In this document: in pieces, positions 57,433 to 64,000 of the stretch
Position numbering within the stretch: the stretch's first letter is position 1
Layout of the letters: every line of letters begins with the position of its first letter
DNA from: Chthonomonadales bacterium
GTDB taxonomy: Bacteria > Armatimonadota > Chthonomonadetes > Chthonomonadales > CAJBBX01
Length of the DNA stretch: 64,000 nt
Direction of reading: 5' to 3'
NCBI GenBank assembly: GCA_020849275.1
Contig: JADLGO010000017.1
Span: 1-64,000 of the forward strand
Notes under the pieces: generated by a model
What the model was told of the DNA's origin: nothing
Databases searched by the model: none
Seen by the model: the letters and a program-made list of their open reading frames with translations, nothing else
Program-made: the position numbers and the translations under genes

Positions 57433-59124
57433 TCAGCGAACCGGCGGCGAGATCTCGATGACCGCCCGCTTCAGCAGCAGCCCGAGGTGATAACGGACAT
57501 CCTCTTGCGCGCACCCGGTCGCGGAGGCAATGGCCTCTACGAGCGCGCGCATCAGCGCCCAGGCGGGCTCGGCGCGCCGCAGCGCGTCGAGCGCGGCGTC
57601 CACGACCTCCTGGCGCAGCAGGCACAGCGTCTCGTCGTAGAAGCGCAGGGCCTGGCGGCCCTCCAGCACGGCGCGTCCCGTGTCGGTGAGGCGCACGCAC
57701 TGGCGCTCCGGGTCGATGACTCCGGTGGCGTAGTGGTCGAACAGCCGCAGGTACGGCGCGGGCAAGCCAATGGCGGCGGCCTCGCCGCGCCGCGCCTCGC
57801 GCTCCGCCGGCGACTCGCGCGCCGCCTCCTCCAGAAGCGCGTCCCACAGGGCGAACCAGCGCTCCATCACGCGCGCCCAGGTGAGCTCGCGCTCCACGCG
57901 AGCCCGCCCCGCGGCCCCCATCTCGGCGCAGCGCCGCGGCGAGCGCAGCAGCGCGCGCAGCGCCCGCGCGAGCGCGCCGGTGTCCACCCACACGCTCTGG
58001 GCCAGCAGCATGTAGCTCGTGAGCACAGGCGTAGCCGGGGAGAGCGCCTCCACGCGGCCGAGACCGGGCATCCACCACGTGGGCACCAGGAGCCCGGTCA
58101 CCTCGTGGGTGACCATGTCCCGCATGCCGTCCCAGTCGGAGGCCACGACGGGCAGTCCGCTCGCCATCGCCTCCAGGATCGTGTTGCCGAGCGCCTCCTG
58201 CACGGTGTCTCCGGGAAACACGAACACGTCCGCCGCGGCGTAGCAGGTCGTTCGCAACTCGTGGGGCACCTGGGTCCGCAGGGCGACGCGGTCGCGCACG
58301 CCGAGCTCCGCGGCCGCATCGAGAAGGCGCGCGCCGTAGCCGGGCGCGTTTTCGATGCCGGCCATGAGCAGGAAGTCCTCCTCCGTGGAGGCTTCCGCGA
58401 AAACGGTGACCAGGGGGAGCAGGTCGGCCTTGGCGTGCGGGCTGAGCCGGCCCAGGTAGAGCAGGATGCGAGCGTCCGTCGGCAGGCCGAGGGCGCGGCG
58501 CGCCGCTTCGCGCCGCTCCGGTCCGGCCGGGCGGAACAGATCGGCATCCACCCCGTGTGGGACCTGCTCGATGCGGAAGGGCGGCGGCGTGCCGGCCGGG
58601 GCCAGGAAGCCGTCAAACGCCCTGGGCAGCGCCTCGCACACCGCCCGGCTGATCCCCAGCAGGCAGTCGTAGGGCACGGGGCGTGCGGCGCCGACGCGGC
58701 GGAGCGGGCCCCAGAGCGGCTGGTGCCCGAGCGCGTGCGAGTCGCACACGATGGGCGTTGGACCGAGCGCGAACCGGTCGCGCAGGTAGCGATCGCGATC
58801 CAGCATCTCCGGGTCGACCGTGAAGAGCACGCGCGGCGCGCCGTCCGCCCAGACGTCCGGCAGGGCATGGACGGGGTAAAAGCGAAGCACGCCGAGGCCG
58901 CGTCGTTCCGGAGGGAGGGCGGCGCGCGCGGCCTCCGCGAGCGCCGCCGTGCTCGCCATCAGGGCCGGGGGAACGAAGACCTCGAGCGCGCCGACGCGCT
59001 CGGAGGAGGCCAGTATCCGCAGCACGGCCGACGTCACCAGGTTGGCGCCGTGAACGGGCAGATCGGGCGCATCGGGCTGAAAGAAGCCGGGATGATCGAC
59101 GAGCGTGCTGACCGTGTATGGCAT
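57433..59124 (-). CDS. GT4-type glycosyltransferase with a C-terminal extension
   Basis: A 563-residue GT-B enzyme. The N-terminal half starts PYTVSTLVDHPGFFQPDAPD; the donor half contains ARILLYLGRLSPHAKADLLP (about 250) and the EX7E motif in TVQEALGNTILEAMASGLP (two Glu eight apart), typical of GT4. A C-terminal ~140-residue part, after ERELTWARVMERWFALWDAL, is not part of the GT fold: LPAPYLRLFDHYATGVIDP, RLTDTGRAVLEGRQALRF, then several helices ending in CAQEDVRYHLGLLLKRAVIE. I cannot name that domain. The substrate is unknown. The start is ATG 59124 rather than 59166, because the first strand begins there; neither has a good ribosome site. Confidence 0.72.
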   Translation of the reverse strand: MPYTVSTLVDHPGFFQPDAPDLPVHGANLVTSAVLRILASSERVGALEVFVPPALMASTAALAEAARAALPPERRGLGVLRFYPVHALPDVWADGAPRVLFTVDPEMLDRDRYLRDRFALGPTPIVCDSHALGHQPLWGPLRRVGAARPVPYDCLLGISRAVCEALPRAFDGFLAPAGTPPPFRIEQVPHGVDADLFRPAGPERREAARRALGLPTDARILLYLGRLSPHAKADLLPLVTVFAEASTEEDFLLMAGIENAPGYGARLLDAAAELGVRDRVALRTQVPHELRTTCYAAADVFVFPGDTVQEALGNTILEAMASGLPVVASDWDGMRDMVTHEVTGLLVPTWWMPGLGRVEALSPATPVLTSYMLLAQSVWVDTGALARALRALLRSPRRCAEMGAAGRARVERELTWARVMERWFALWDALLEEAARESPAEREARRGEAAAIGLPAPYLRLFDHYATGVIDPERQCVRLTDTGRAVLEGRQALRFYDETLCLLRQEVVDAALDALRRAEPAWALMRALVEAIASATGCAQEDVRYHLGLLLKRAVIEISPPVR

Positions 59125-59203
59125 CAAGGGTGTCTTGCCGGAGTGCCGGCGTTCGACGGCGGGCACACAGGCCCGGCCGTCGGGCGTGCTCCGGTCGTGT
59201 CCG

Positions 59204-59233
59204 GTTATACCCGATGGGGCCGTTACTTAGCAA
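59204..59233 (-). promoter_or_regulatory. Candidate promoter of the GT4 gene
   Basis: Minus strand: -35 TTGCTA (59228-59233), 18-base spacer, -10 TATAAC (59204-59209). Start near 59197; leader of about 73 bases. Confidence 0.5.
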
Positions 59234-59259
59234 CGGCAACTGCGCGGAACGCGTCCACC

Positions 59260-59273
59260 CCCAAGATCTTGGG
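59260..59273. promoter_or_regulatory. 14-bp perfect palindrome between divergent genes
   Basis: CCCAAGATCTTGGG lies about 27 bases upstream of the -35 of the GT4 promoter and 129 bases before the beta-barrel gene on the plus strand. A perfect dyad in a shared divergent region is a good candidate for a regulator binding site. There is no regulator gene adjacent. Confidence 0.4.
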
Positions 59274-59401
59274 CTCCCGCGGGCGCGGCCGGGCCGGATT
59301 GGCACGGAATGTGCACGGGACTACCGCTGAGGGCGGCCGGGGCGCCGTGCCGCGAGGGACGCCGCCCTGGCCCCGCCGGCCGCTTGGGAAAGGGGACGAA
59401 G

Positions 59402-60217
59402 ATGCGGAGACGGTATGCCATGCCGCGGCTGGTTGCCTGCGCGGTCTGCCTGATGCTTGCCCCGTCCGTCGGCGCCCGGGCCGGGCAGCTCGACGAGGCG
59501 ATTCCCTGGACCGGTAAGCGGCTCGTGAACCTGGACACGCCCGGCGAGAGCGTGCGCGGAGGCGTCCGCTTCACCGGCGAGCTGCGCGTGTTCGGCGCGA
59601 GCGAGGACATGCTCTACGGCAACCTGCAACTCGGGTACGGCGCCTCCCCGAGCCTCGAGATCGTCATCCGCGCGACGCTCGCCGAGCGCAAAACGTTCAA
59701 CGGCGACGGCTTTGGCATCCGACATGGCGGCACCGACGTGGAGCTGCTGGGCCGGCTGCGCTCGCCGCGCTACCCGGACTGGGCCCTGGAGGTCGGGTTG
59801 AGCTCGGCGGCAACCGCGGCCCAGGACGACCTGTTCCTCACGGCGCAGGCGCTCTACCAGCGAGGGATCGGGCCGCGCACCACGTTCTTCCTGGCTCCCA
59901 AGGCGGTCTTCATCGACTCCAACGCGCTCATCGGCATCGGCGGCGGCGTCGCCGTGCGCCTCGCCGAGGGCCTGGAGGCTGTCGGCGACATCACCGGCAT
60001 GGTGAGCGGCGACAACACCTACAGCGTGCACTCGGGCGGACGCACGCGGGGCGAGGTGTGGGGGGCGGCGCTGCGCTACGCGCCGCCTCGCGGGAACCGT
60101 GACCTGGTCCTGGAATTGGGCGTGACCAACGGGCTCGGCGTGACGACCGGGATGAGCATGACGCCGGGCCTGGGGGGCAGCGCCGCCGTGGTGCTCGGCG
60201 CGACCTGGCGCCGATAG
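59402..60217 (+). CDS. Outer-membrane beta-barrel-like protein
   Basis: A 271-residue exported protein: signal peptide (PRLVACAVCLMLAPSVGARA), then alternating-residue strands (YGNLQLGYGASPSLEIVIRA, TDVELLGRLRSPRYPDWALE, TTFFLAPKAVFIDSNALIGI, RDLVLELGVTNGLGV) ending in SAAVVLGATWRR. The composition fits a barrel or a porin-like fold of 10-12 strands. It ends RR rather than an aromatic residue, which is unusual for a BAM substrate. The neighbour 16 bases downstream is a lipoprotein; the two are probably one operon. Confidence 0.65.
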   Translation: MRRRYAMPRLVACAVCLMLAPSVGARAGQLDEAIPWTGKRLVNLDTPGESVRGGVRFTGELRVFGASEDMLYGNLQLGYGASPSLEIVIRATLAERKTFNGDGFGIRHGGTDVELLGRLRSPRYPDWALEVGLSSAATAAQDDLFLTAQALYQRGIGPRTTFFLAPKAVFIDSNALIGIGGGVAVRLAEGLEAVGDITGMVSGDNTYSVHSGGRTRGEVWGAALRYAPPRGNRDLVLELGVTNGLGVTTGMSMTPGLGGSAAVVLGATWRR

Positions 60218-60233
60218 CGGAAAGGAGCACGCC

Positions 60234-61076
60234 ATGTCCGCACGGCTACGGCCCATGCTCGCCCTCGCCGCGGCCCTGGTGCTGATCTCGGCTGGCTGCG
60301 GCGGCAATGACGCCTACGCGCCGACCGTCCAGCAGCCCGGGGGGCAGAGCCCCGACTTCGCGCTCTCCATGTCCCGCTCCAGCATCCTGATGCCCTCGCG
60401 CGGCACGGCCACCCTCACCGTCACGCTCAAGTCGCTGAACGGCTTCTCGTCGCCCGTGACGATGTCGGCCGACGCGCTCCAGCCGTCCATACCCGGCGCG
60501 CCGGCCGACCGGGCCGCTAGCCGCGACACCGTCCCGCTCAGCGTGGCGTTCGACCCGAAGACCGTGACGCCAACGGCGATCGGCGCGGTGTCGACCGCCA
60601 CCATCGCCGACCCGAACTCCGCTGCACCTTCCGCCACGCCCTACACCATCACGATCCGGGCTACCGGTGGCGGCAAGGTGCACACCGCGGAGGTGAGCGT
60701 CACGATCACGACCATCGACATCGCGGTGACCCCCGCCTCTCTGGATCTGCTCTTCGGTACGAGCGTCGACTACACCGTCACCGTGACGCCCCGCTACGGG
60801 TTCACCGGCACGGTCGACCTGAGCGCGATCGGGCTGCCCTCGTACGTCACCAGCGGCTTTGAGCCGGCCCCGCTGACCTTCACGGCGAGCGATGGCGCGA
60901 AGTCCTCGACTCTGACCCTCGCGCTCGGCCTCACCCTGCAGGGCGCGCCGGCGCGCTCGGGGCCGCCCGGCAGGCAGTCGCTCCAGGACGTCTCGTTCAC
61001 CGTGGTCGGCCAGAGCGGCCCGCTCCGCCGCACGACGACCGCCATCGTCCGCGTGGAGACCGGCTCGGAGGAGTGA
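60234..61076 (+). CDS. Lipoprotein with Ig-like beta-sandwich repeats
   Basis: A 280-residue lipoprotein. The leader MLALAAALVLISAGC gives a lipobox (ISAGC, Cys near residue 22). Two similar beta domains follow: 'FALSMSRSSILMPSRGTAT' with TVTLKSLNGFSSPVTMS, and 'IAVTPASLDLLFGTSVDYT' with TVTPRYGFTGTVDLSAIGLP. These resemble the Ig-like/NEW3-type domains of surface proteins of Acidobacteriota and relatives. AAAGGAG lies six bases before ATG. A hairpin terminator follows. Confidence 0.72.
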   Translation: MSARLRPMLALAAALVLISAGCGGNDAYAPTVQQPGGQSPDFALSMSRSSILMPSRGTATLTVTLKSLNGFSSPVTMSADALQPSIPGAPADRAASRDTVPLSVAFDPKTVTPTAIGAVSTATIADPNSAAPSATPYTITIRATGGGKVHTAEVSVTITTIDIAVTPASLDLLFGTSVDYTVTVTPRYGFTGTVDLSAIGLPSYVTSGFEPAPLTFTASDGAKSSTLTLALGLTLQGAPARSGPPGRQSLQDVSFTVVGQSGPLRRTTTAIVRVETGSEE

Positions 61077-61081
61077 GATCG

Positions 61082-61114
61082 CGCGAGGGGCTGCCTCCAC
61101 GGCAGCCCCTCGCG
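61082..61114 (+). terminator. Terminator of the beta-barrel/lipoprotein operon
   Basis: A perfect 14-bp stem (CGCGAGGGGCTGCC with its complement) and a TCCAC loop begin six bases after the lipoprotein stop. There is no T-run, like other hairpins in this window. Confidence 0.65.
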
Positions 61115-61214
61115 TGCGTCCGGGCCCGGCAAACGAAAGGACTCGTCGCGGGAGGGCGCGAACGCTCTGGCGAGCGCGTCCGCGCAATCTCAGCGCGCGC
61201 CACGGAGGACAGGC

Positions 61215-62861
61215 ATGGCCACCGAACGCACCGTGATCGGCATCGACGTGGGCACCGGGTCCGCCCGCGCCGGGATCTTCGATCCCGGGGGCCGAATGCT
61301 GGCCTCCGCCGTCGAGCCGATCCGCATGTGGAAGCCCCGGCCCGACCACGTCGAGCAGTCGTCCGACGACATCTGGCGGGCCGTCAGCAAGGTCGCGCGC
61401 GCCTGCCGCGAGCAGGCCGGGGCGACGCCGGAGAGCGTCGCCGGCATCAGCTTCGACGCCACCTGCTCGCTCGTGGTGCTTGGCGAGGGCGACCGGCCGC
61501 TGCCGGTCAACGAGGAGGGCGAGGCCGAGCGCAACATCATCGTCTGGATGGACCACCGCGCGCTGGCGGAGACCGACGCCATCAACGCCGGCGGCTACGA
61601 CGTGCTGCGCTACGTGGGCGGCCGGCTCTCGCCAGAGATGGAGACGCCCAAGCTCAAGTGGCTCAAGGCGCACCTGCCGGACACGTGGAGCCGGGCCGTC
61701 AGGTTCCTCGATCTTGCCGACTTCCTCACCTACCGGGCCAGCGGAGTGGACGCCCGCAGCCTCTGTACCGCCGTCTGCAAGTGGACCTATCTCGGGCACG
61801 AGGGCGAGCGCGGCCGCTGGGACCGCGGCTACTTCGCCGACATCGGGATCGCCGACGCCCTCGACGGCCGCCGCGTGGTGGACGACGTGCGCCCCATGGG
61901 CAGCGACCTGGGCCCGCTGACGGCCGCGTCCGCGGCCGACCTCGGCCTCACCACCGCCTGCCGGGTCGGCGTGGGGATCATCGACGCGCACGCTGGCGGC
62001 CTCGGATTGCTGGGGGCCGTCTGGGAGGGCAAGGCCGGGCGCGACCCGGCGGACCTCGAGAGCGGCCTGGCGCTGATCGGCGGCACCTCCAACTGCCACA
62101 TGGCCGTCTCCCGCGAGCCGCGCTTCATCGACGGGATCTGGGGCCCCTACTACGGCGCGATGGTGCCCGGCATGTGGCTCACGGAGGGCGGCCAGACGAC
62201 CGCCGGCAGCGCGATCGACCACGTGATCGCCGACCACGCCAACGCGCCCAGCCTCCAGGCCGAGGCGAAGCGGCGGCGCAAGACGGTCTACGAGCTCCTG
62301 AACGCCGAAGTGGCGCGGCTGCAGCAAGAGAGCGGCAAGGGCCCGGAGTTGACGCGCGATGTGCACATCCTGCCCTACTTCCTCGGCAACCGCTCCCCGA
62401 AGGCCGACCCGCACGCTCGCGCCGCCTACGACGGGATCTCGCTCGACGAGTCGGTCACGTCGCAGGCCCTGCGCTACTACGCCGCCATTCAGGCGGTGGC
62501 CTACGGCACGCGCGACATCATCGCGGCCATGAACCGGTCGGGCTACCGCATCCGCAGCATGTATGTGACGGGCGGCGGAACGAAGAACCCGCTCTGGCTC
62601 CAGGAGCACGCCGACGCCACCGGCTGCTCCATCCTGCTCCCGCGCGAGCCCGAGGCCGTGCTCCTCGGCTCCGCGATCCTGGCCGCCGCCGCCTCCGGGC
62701 TGCACCCGGACGTTGCGGCGGCCATGCAGACCATGTGCGGGTCCGGAGCCACCGTCAGGCCGCGCCGGCATACCGCCGCCTACCACCGCGCCAAGTTCGC
62801 CGTCTTCAATGCGATGTATCGCGAGCAGCGAGGCCATCGCGCGCGCATGGCGCGGTTCTGA
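61215..62861 (+). CDS. FGGY-family carbohydrate kinase (RBKL/D-ribulokinase type)
   Basis: A 548-residue two-lobed kinase of the FGGY family: VIGIDVGTGSARAGIFD (phosphate-1 loop), IIVWMDHRALAETDAIN, YVGGRLSPEMETPKLKWLKA, and in the C-terminal lobe ALIGGTSNCHMAV and SMYVTGGGTKNPLWLQ. The 'SPEMETPKL' box and length are typical of the RBKL subgroup (D-ribulokinase, FGGY). It phosphorylates a pentulose or similar sugar. GGAGG lies eight bases before the ATG. Its stop TGA overlaps an ATG that may start the following peptidase. Confidence 0.85.
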   Translation: MATERTVIGIDVGTGSARAGIFDPGGRMLASAVEPIRMWKPRPDHVEQSSDDIWRAVSKVARACREQAGATPESVAGISFDATCSLVVLGEGDRPLPVNEEGEAERNIIVWMDHRALAETDAINAGGYDVLRYVGGRLSPEMETPKLKWLKAHLPDTWSRAVRFLDLADFLTYRASGVDARSLCTAVCKWTYLGHEGERGRWDRGYFADIGIADALDGRRVVDDVRPMGSDLGPLTAASAADLGLTTACRVGVGIIDAHAGGLGLLGAVWEGKAGRDPADLESGLALIGGTSNCHMAVSREPRFIDGIWGPYYGAMVPGMWLTEGGQTTAGSAIDHVIADHANAPSLQAEAKRRRKTVYELLNAEVARLQQESGKGPELTRDVHILPYFLGNRSPKADPHARAAYDGISLDESVTSQALRYYAAIQAVAYGTRDIIAAMNRSGYRIRSMYVTGGGTKNPLWLQEHADATGCSILLPREPEAVLLGSAILAAAASGLHPDVAAAMQTMCGSGATVRPRRHTAAYHRAKFAVFNAMYREQRGHRARMARF

Positions 62862-62878
62862 TGGCAGGGAGCTGCGCG

Positions 62879-64000
62879 ATGGCCGTATCCGGCGACATCT
62901 CCGACCGCCTGCTGGCCGAGTGCATCGGACGCCCGCGGGCCCCCGCCGAGCTCCAGTGGCTCTGCGACAACGTCGGCGGCCGCACGAGCGGCGCCGAGAG
63001 CGGACACCGCGCCGAGGAATGGGCCCATCACCTGCTCAGGCGCTGGGGCCTCGCCAACGTGCGCTTCGACTCGTTCCCCGTTACCGTCTGGACGCGCGGC
63101 TCCATCGACGCCGAGGTGCTGGGGTCGACTGGCTGGCGGCTGACGGCGCTCGCTCACGGCAACGCGCCGCGCGCCGCCGACGTCACCGCGCACGTGGTGG
63201 ACGTAGGGCACGGCGAGCGCGAGCAGTGGCTGGCGGCGACCGACACGGTGGGCGGCGCCATCGCGCTGTGCGACGAGGGAGCTTCGGCGGGCCGCCGTCC
63301 CCTGCACCGCACCGAGAAGCTCGGCCTAGCGATCGAACTCGGCGCGGCCGGCCTGATGATCGTGAGCTCGGCTCCAGGCGGGCTACCGCGCACCGGCGTC
63401 TGCCACGAAGGCGAGTCGCCCATCCCGAGCGCGGGAATCTCGCTGGAGGACGGCGAGCGGCTGCGCCGCCTGCTCAAGGCCGGGGCAGCGCCCGAGGCGC
63501 GAGTGCGAATGGCGAACGGCATGGCCAGGGCCACCGCGCGCAACGTGCTGGCCGACCTGCCGGGCTCCGAAGCGCCCGGCGAGGTCGTGCTGGCAGGCGC
63601 CCATCTCGACTCCTGGGACGTGGCGCAGGGCGCGACGGACAACGGGCTCGGCACGGCCATCGTGCTGGAGGCCGCCCGCGCGCTCGCGGCAGTTGGCCGC
63701 GCACCCCGGCGCACCCTCCGATTCGCCCTCTGGGCCGCCGAGGAGGTCGGGCTCCTCGGCTCCCGGCGCTACGCCGAGCGGAACGCGGACGTGCTCGCCG
63801 ACCACGTCGCCGTGATGAACTTCGACATGACTGGTGACCCCTTCGGCTACTGGACACCGGGCCGGGAGGAGCCCGCGCCGCTGCTGCGCGGCCTCGTCGC
63901 TCAGCTCGCAGGGCTCGGGATGCGCGAGGAATGGTCGCACCGCGCCGGCCTCCACAGCGACCACCAGCCCTTCATGCTGGCCGGCGTGCCGGTCGTCGGC
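62879..64000 (+). CDS. M28-family metallopeptidase (carboxypeptidase Q-like), 3' end outside window
   Basis: An open frame of 374 codons to the window end. No signal peptide. It has an inserted PA-like domain (GAIALCDEGASAGRRP, GLAIELGAAGLMIVSSAPGG) and then M28 zinc ligands: His-x-Asp in HLDSWDVAQGATDNGLG (both ligands), AAEEVGLLGSRRYA (Glu-Glu catalytic), NFDMTGDPF (Asp), and a late His in LHSDHQPF. The HLDSWDVxQGA box is characteristic of the carboxypeptidase Q/PGCP branch of M28. ATG 62879 follows AGGGAG by seven bases; ATG 62861 overlaps the kinase stop. Confidence 0.82.
   Translation, partial: MAVSGDISDRLLAECIGRPRAPAELQWLCDNVGGRTSGAESGHRAEEWAHHLLRRWGLANVRFDSFPVTVWTRGSIDAEVLGSTGWRLTALAHGNAPRAADVTAHVVDVGHGEREQWLAATDTVGGAIALCDEGASAGRRPLHRTEKLGLAIELGAAGLMIVSSAPGGLPRTGVCHEGESPIPSAGISLEDGERLRRLLKAGAAPEARVRMANGMARATARNVLADLPGSEAPGEVVLAGAHLDSWDVAQGATDNGLGTAIVLEAARALAAVGRAPRRTLRFALWAAEEVGLLGSRRYAERNADVLADHVAVMNFDMTGDPFGYWTPGREEPAPLLRGLVAQLAGLGMREEWSHRAGLHSDHQPFMLAGVPVVG

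Noticed and set aside
56302-59517. A 1071-codon plus-strand open frame
   Set aside because: It is the antisense of the beta-barrel and GT4 genes, which have signal/fold features and proper starts. It exists because third-position GC leaves few stops; its composition (Arg/Ala/His/Gly-rich) is that of an antisense frame.
1-64000. CRISPR arrays, tRNA or rRNA genes
   Set aside because: I scanned intergenic stretches by eye and saw no regularly spaced repeats, no cloverleaf with the GTTCRA-type T-arm and no rRNA core sequence. A covariance search would be decisive.

Overview
The window is about 70% GC and almost fully coding, with frequent GTG/TTG starts and ATGA/GTGA stop-start overlaps. The cell envelope looks diderm: two beta-barrel proteins (56737 and 59402), a DUF5916-type barrel protein, a LapA-domain protein and a GT9 heptosyltransferase-like enzyme. 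Several families here (Gfo/Idh/MocA oxidoreductases, a Tat-exported xylose-isomerase-like TIM barrel, an M60 metalloprotease, heparinase-like and propeller/toroid proteins, BtrH_N-like tandem proteins, a RBKL-type FGGY kinase) are typical of Armatimonadota and Planctomycetota. Armatimonadota is my best guess. It is inferred from gene content only, because the window has no rRNA or other marker gene that could settle it.

Left end (1-2750): the tip of an insertion sequence with the 5' end of its transposase runs in from the window edge. It stops just upstream of a consensus sigma-70 promoter, which drives a cyclic-di-GMP-I riboswitch and a flgM-like anti-sigma gene. parA-parB follow, with a parS-like site one base after the parB stop. 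2748-13413: heparinase-like protein, oxidoreductase, cysC, a propeller/toroid protein, a methyltransferase, then three tandem copies of a BtrH_N/C39-like module in two coupled genes. 13669-18295: a four-gene GldA/GldF/GldG/DUF4340 ABC export operon, convergent with a large hybrid histidine kinase. 21266-21816: a fluoride riboswitch and its Fluc channel. 21870-31612: a run of plus-strand genes (zinc dehydrogenase, M60 peptidase, TIM barrel, DUF5916 barrel, membrane MutS-like ATPase, GT9).

31694-40796 (minus strand): universal stress protein, NTF2-like protein, TPR protein, and the housekeeping genes dtd, rel, recJ, lapA-like and a fused secDF with a near-perfect promoter. clpS is divergent from secDF. 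41405-46935 (minus strand): a secreted glycosidase-like protein with N-terminal helical repeats, a short secreted protein, and an EAL-CBS-GGDEF c-di-GMP phosphodiesterase. 47104-47946 is a decayed chimera (MscS-like N-terminus joined to universal-stress-type segments in shifted frames). 47975-64000: esterase, beta-lactamase-family hydrolase, MATE pump, a four-gene group (oxidoreductase, alkyltransferase-like protein, two unknowns), cold-shock protein, repeat-bearing beta-barrel, GT4 glycosyltransferase, beta-barrel plus lipoprotein pair, FGGY kinase, and an M28 peptidase cut by the window end.

The clearest functional threads are c-di-GMP (riboswitch on flgM, and a phosphodiesterase elsewhere), fluoride resistance (riboswitch plus channel), chromosome segregation (parABS), and carbohydrate or polymer turnover in the envelope and outside the cell. 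No tRNA, rRNA or CRISPR array was seen.
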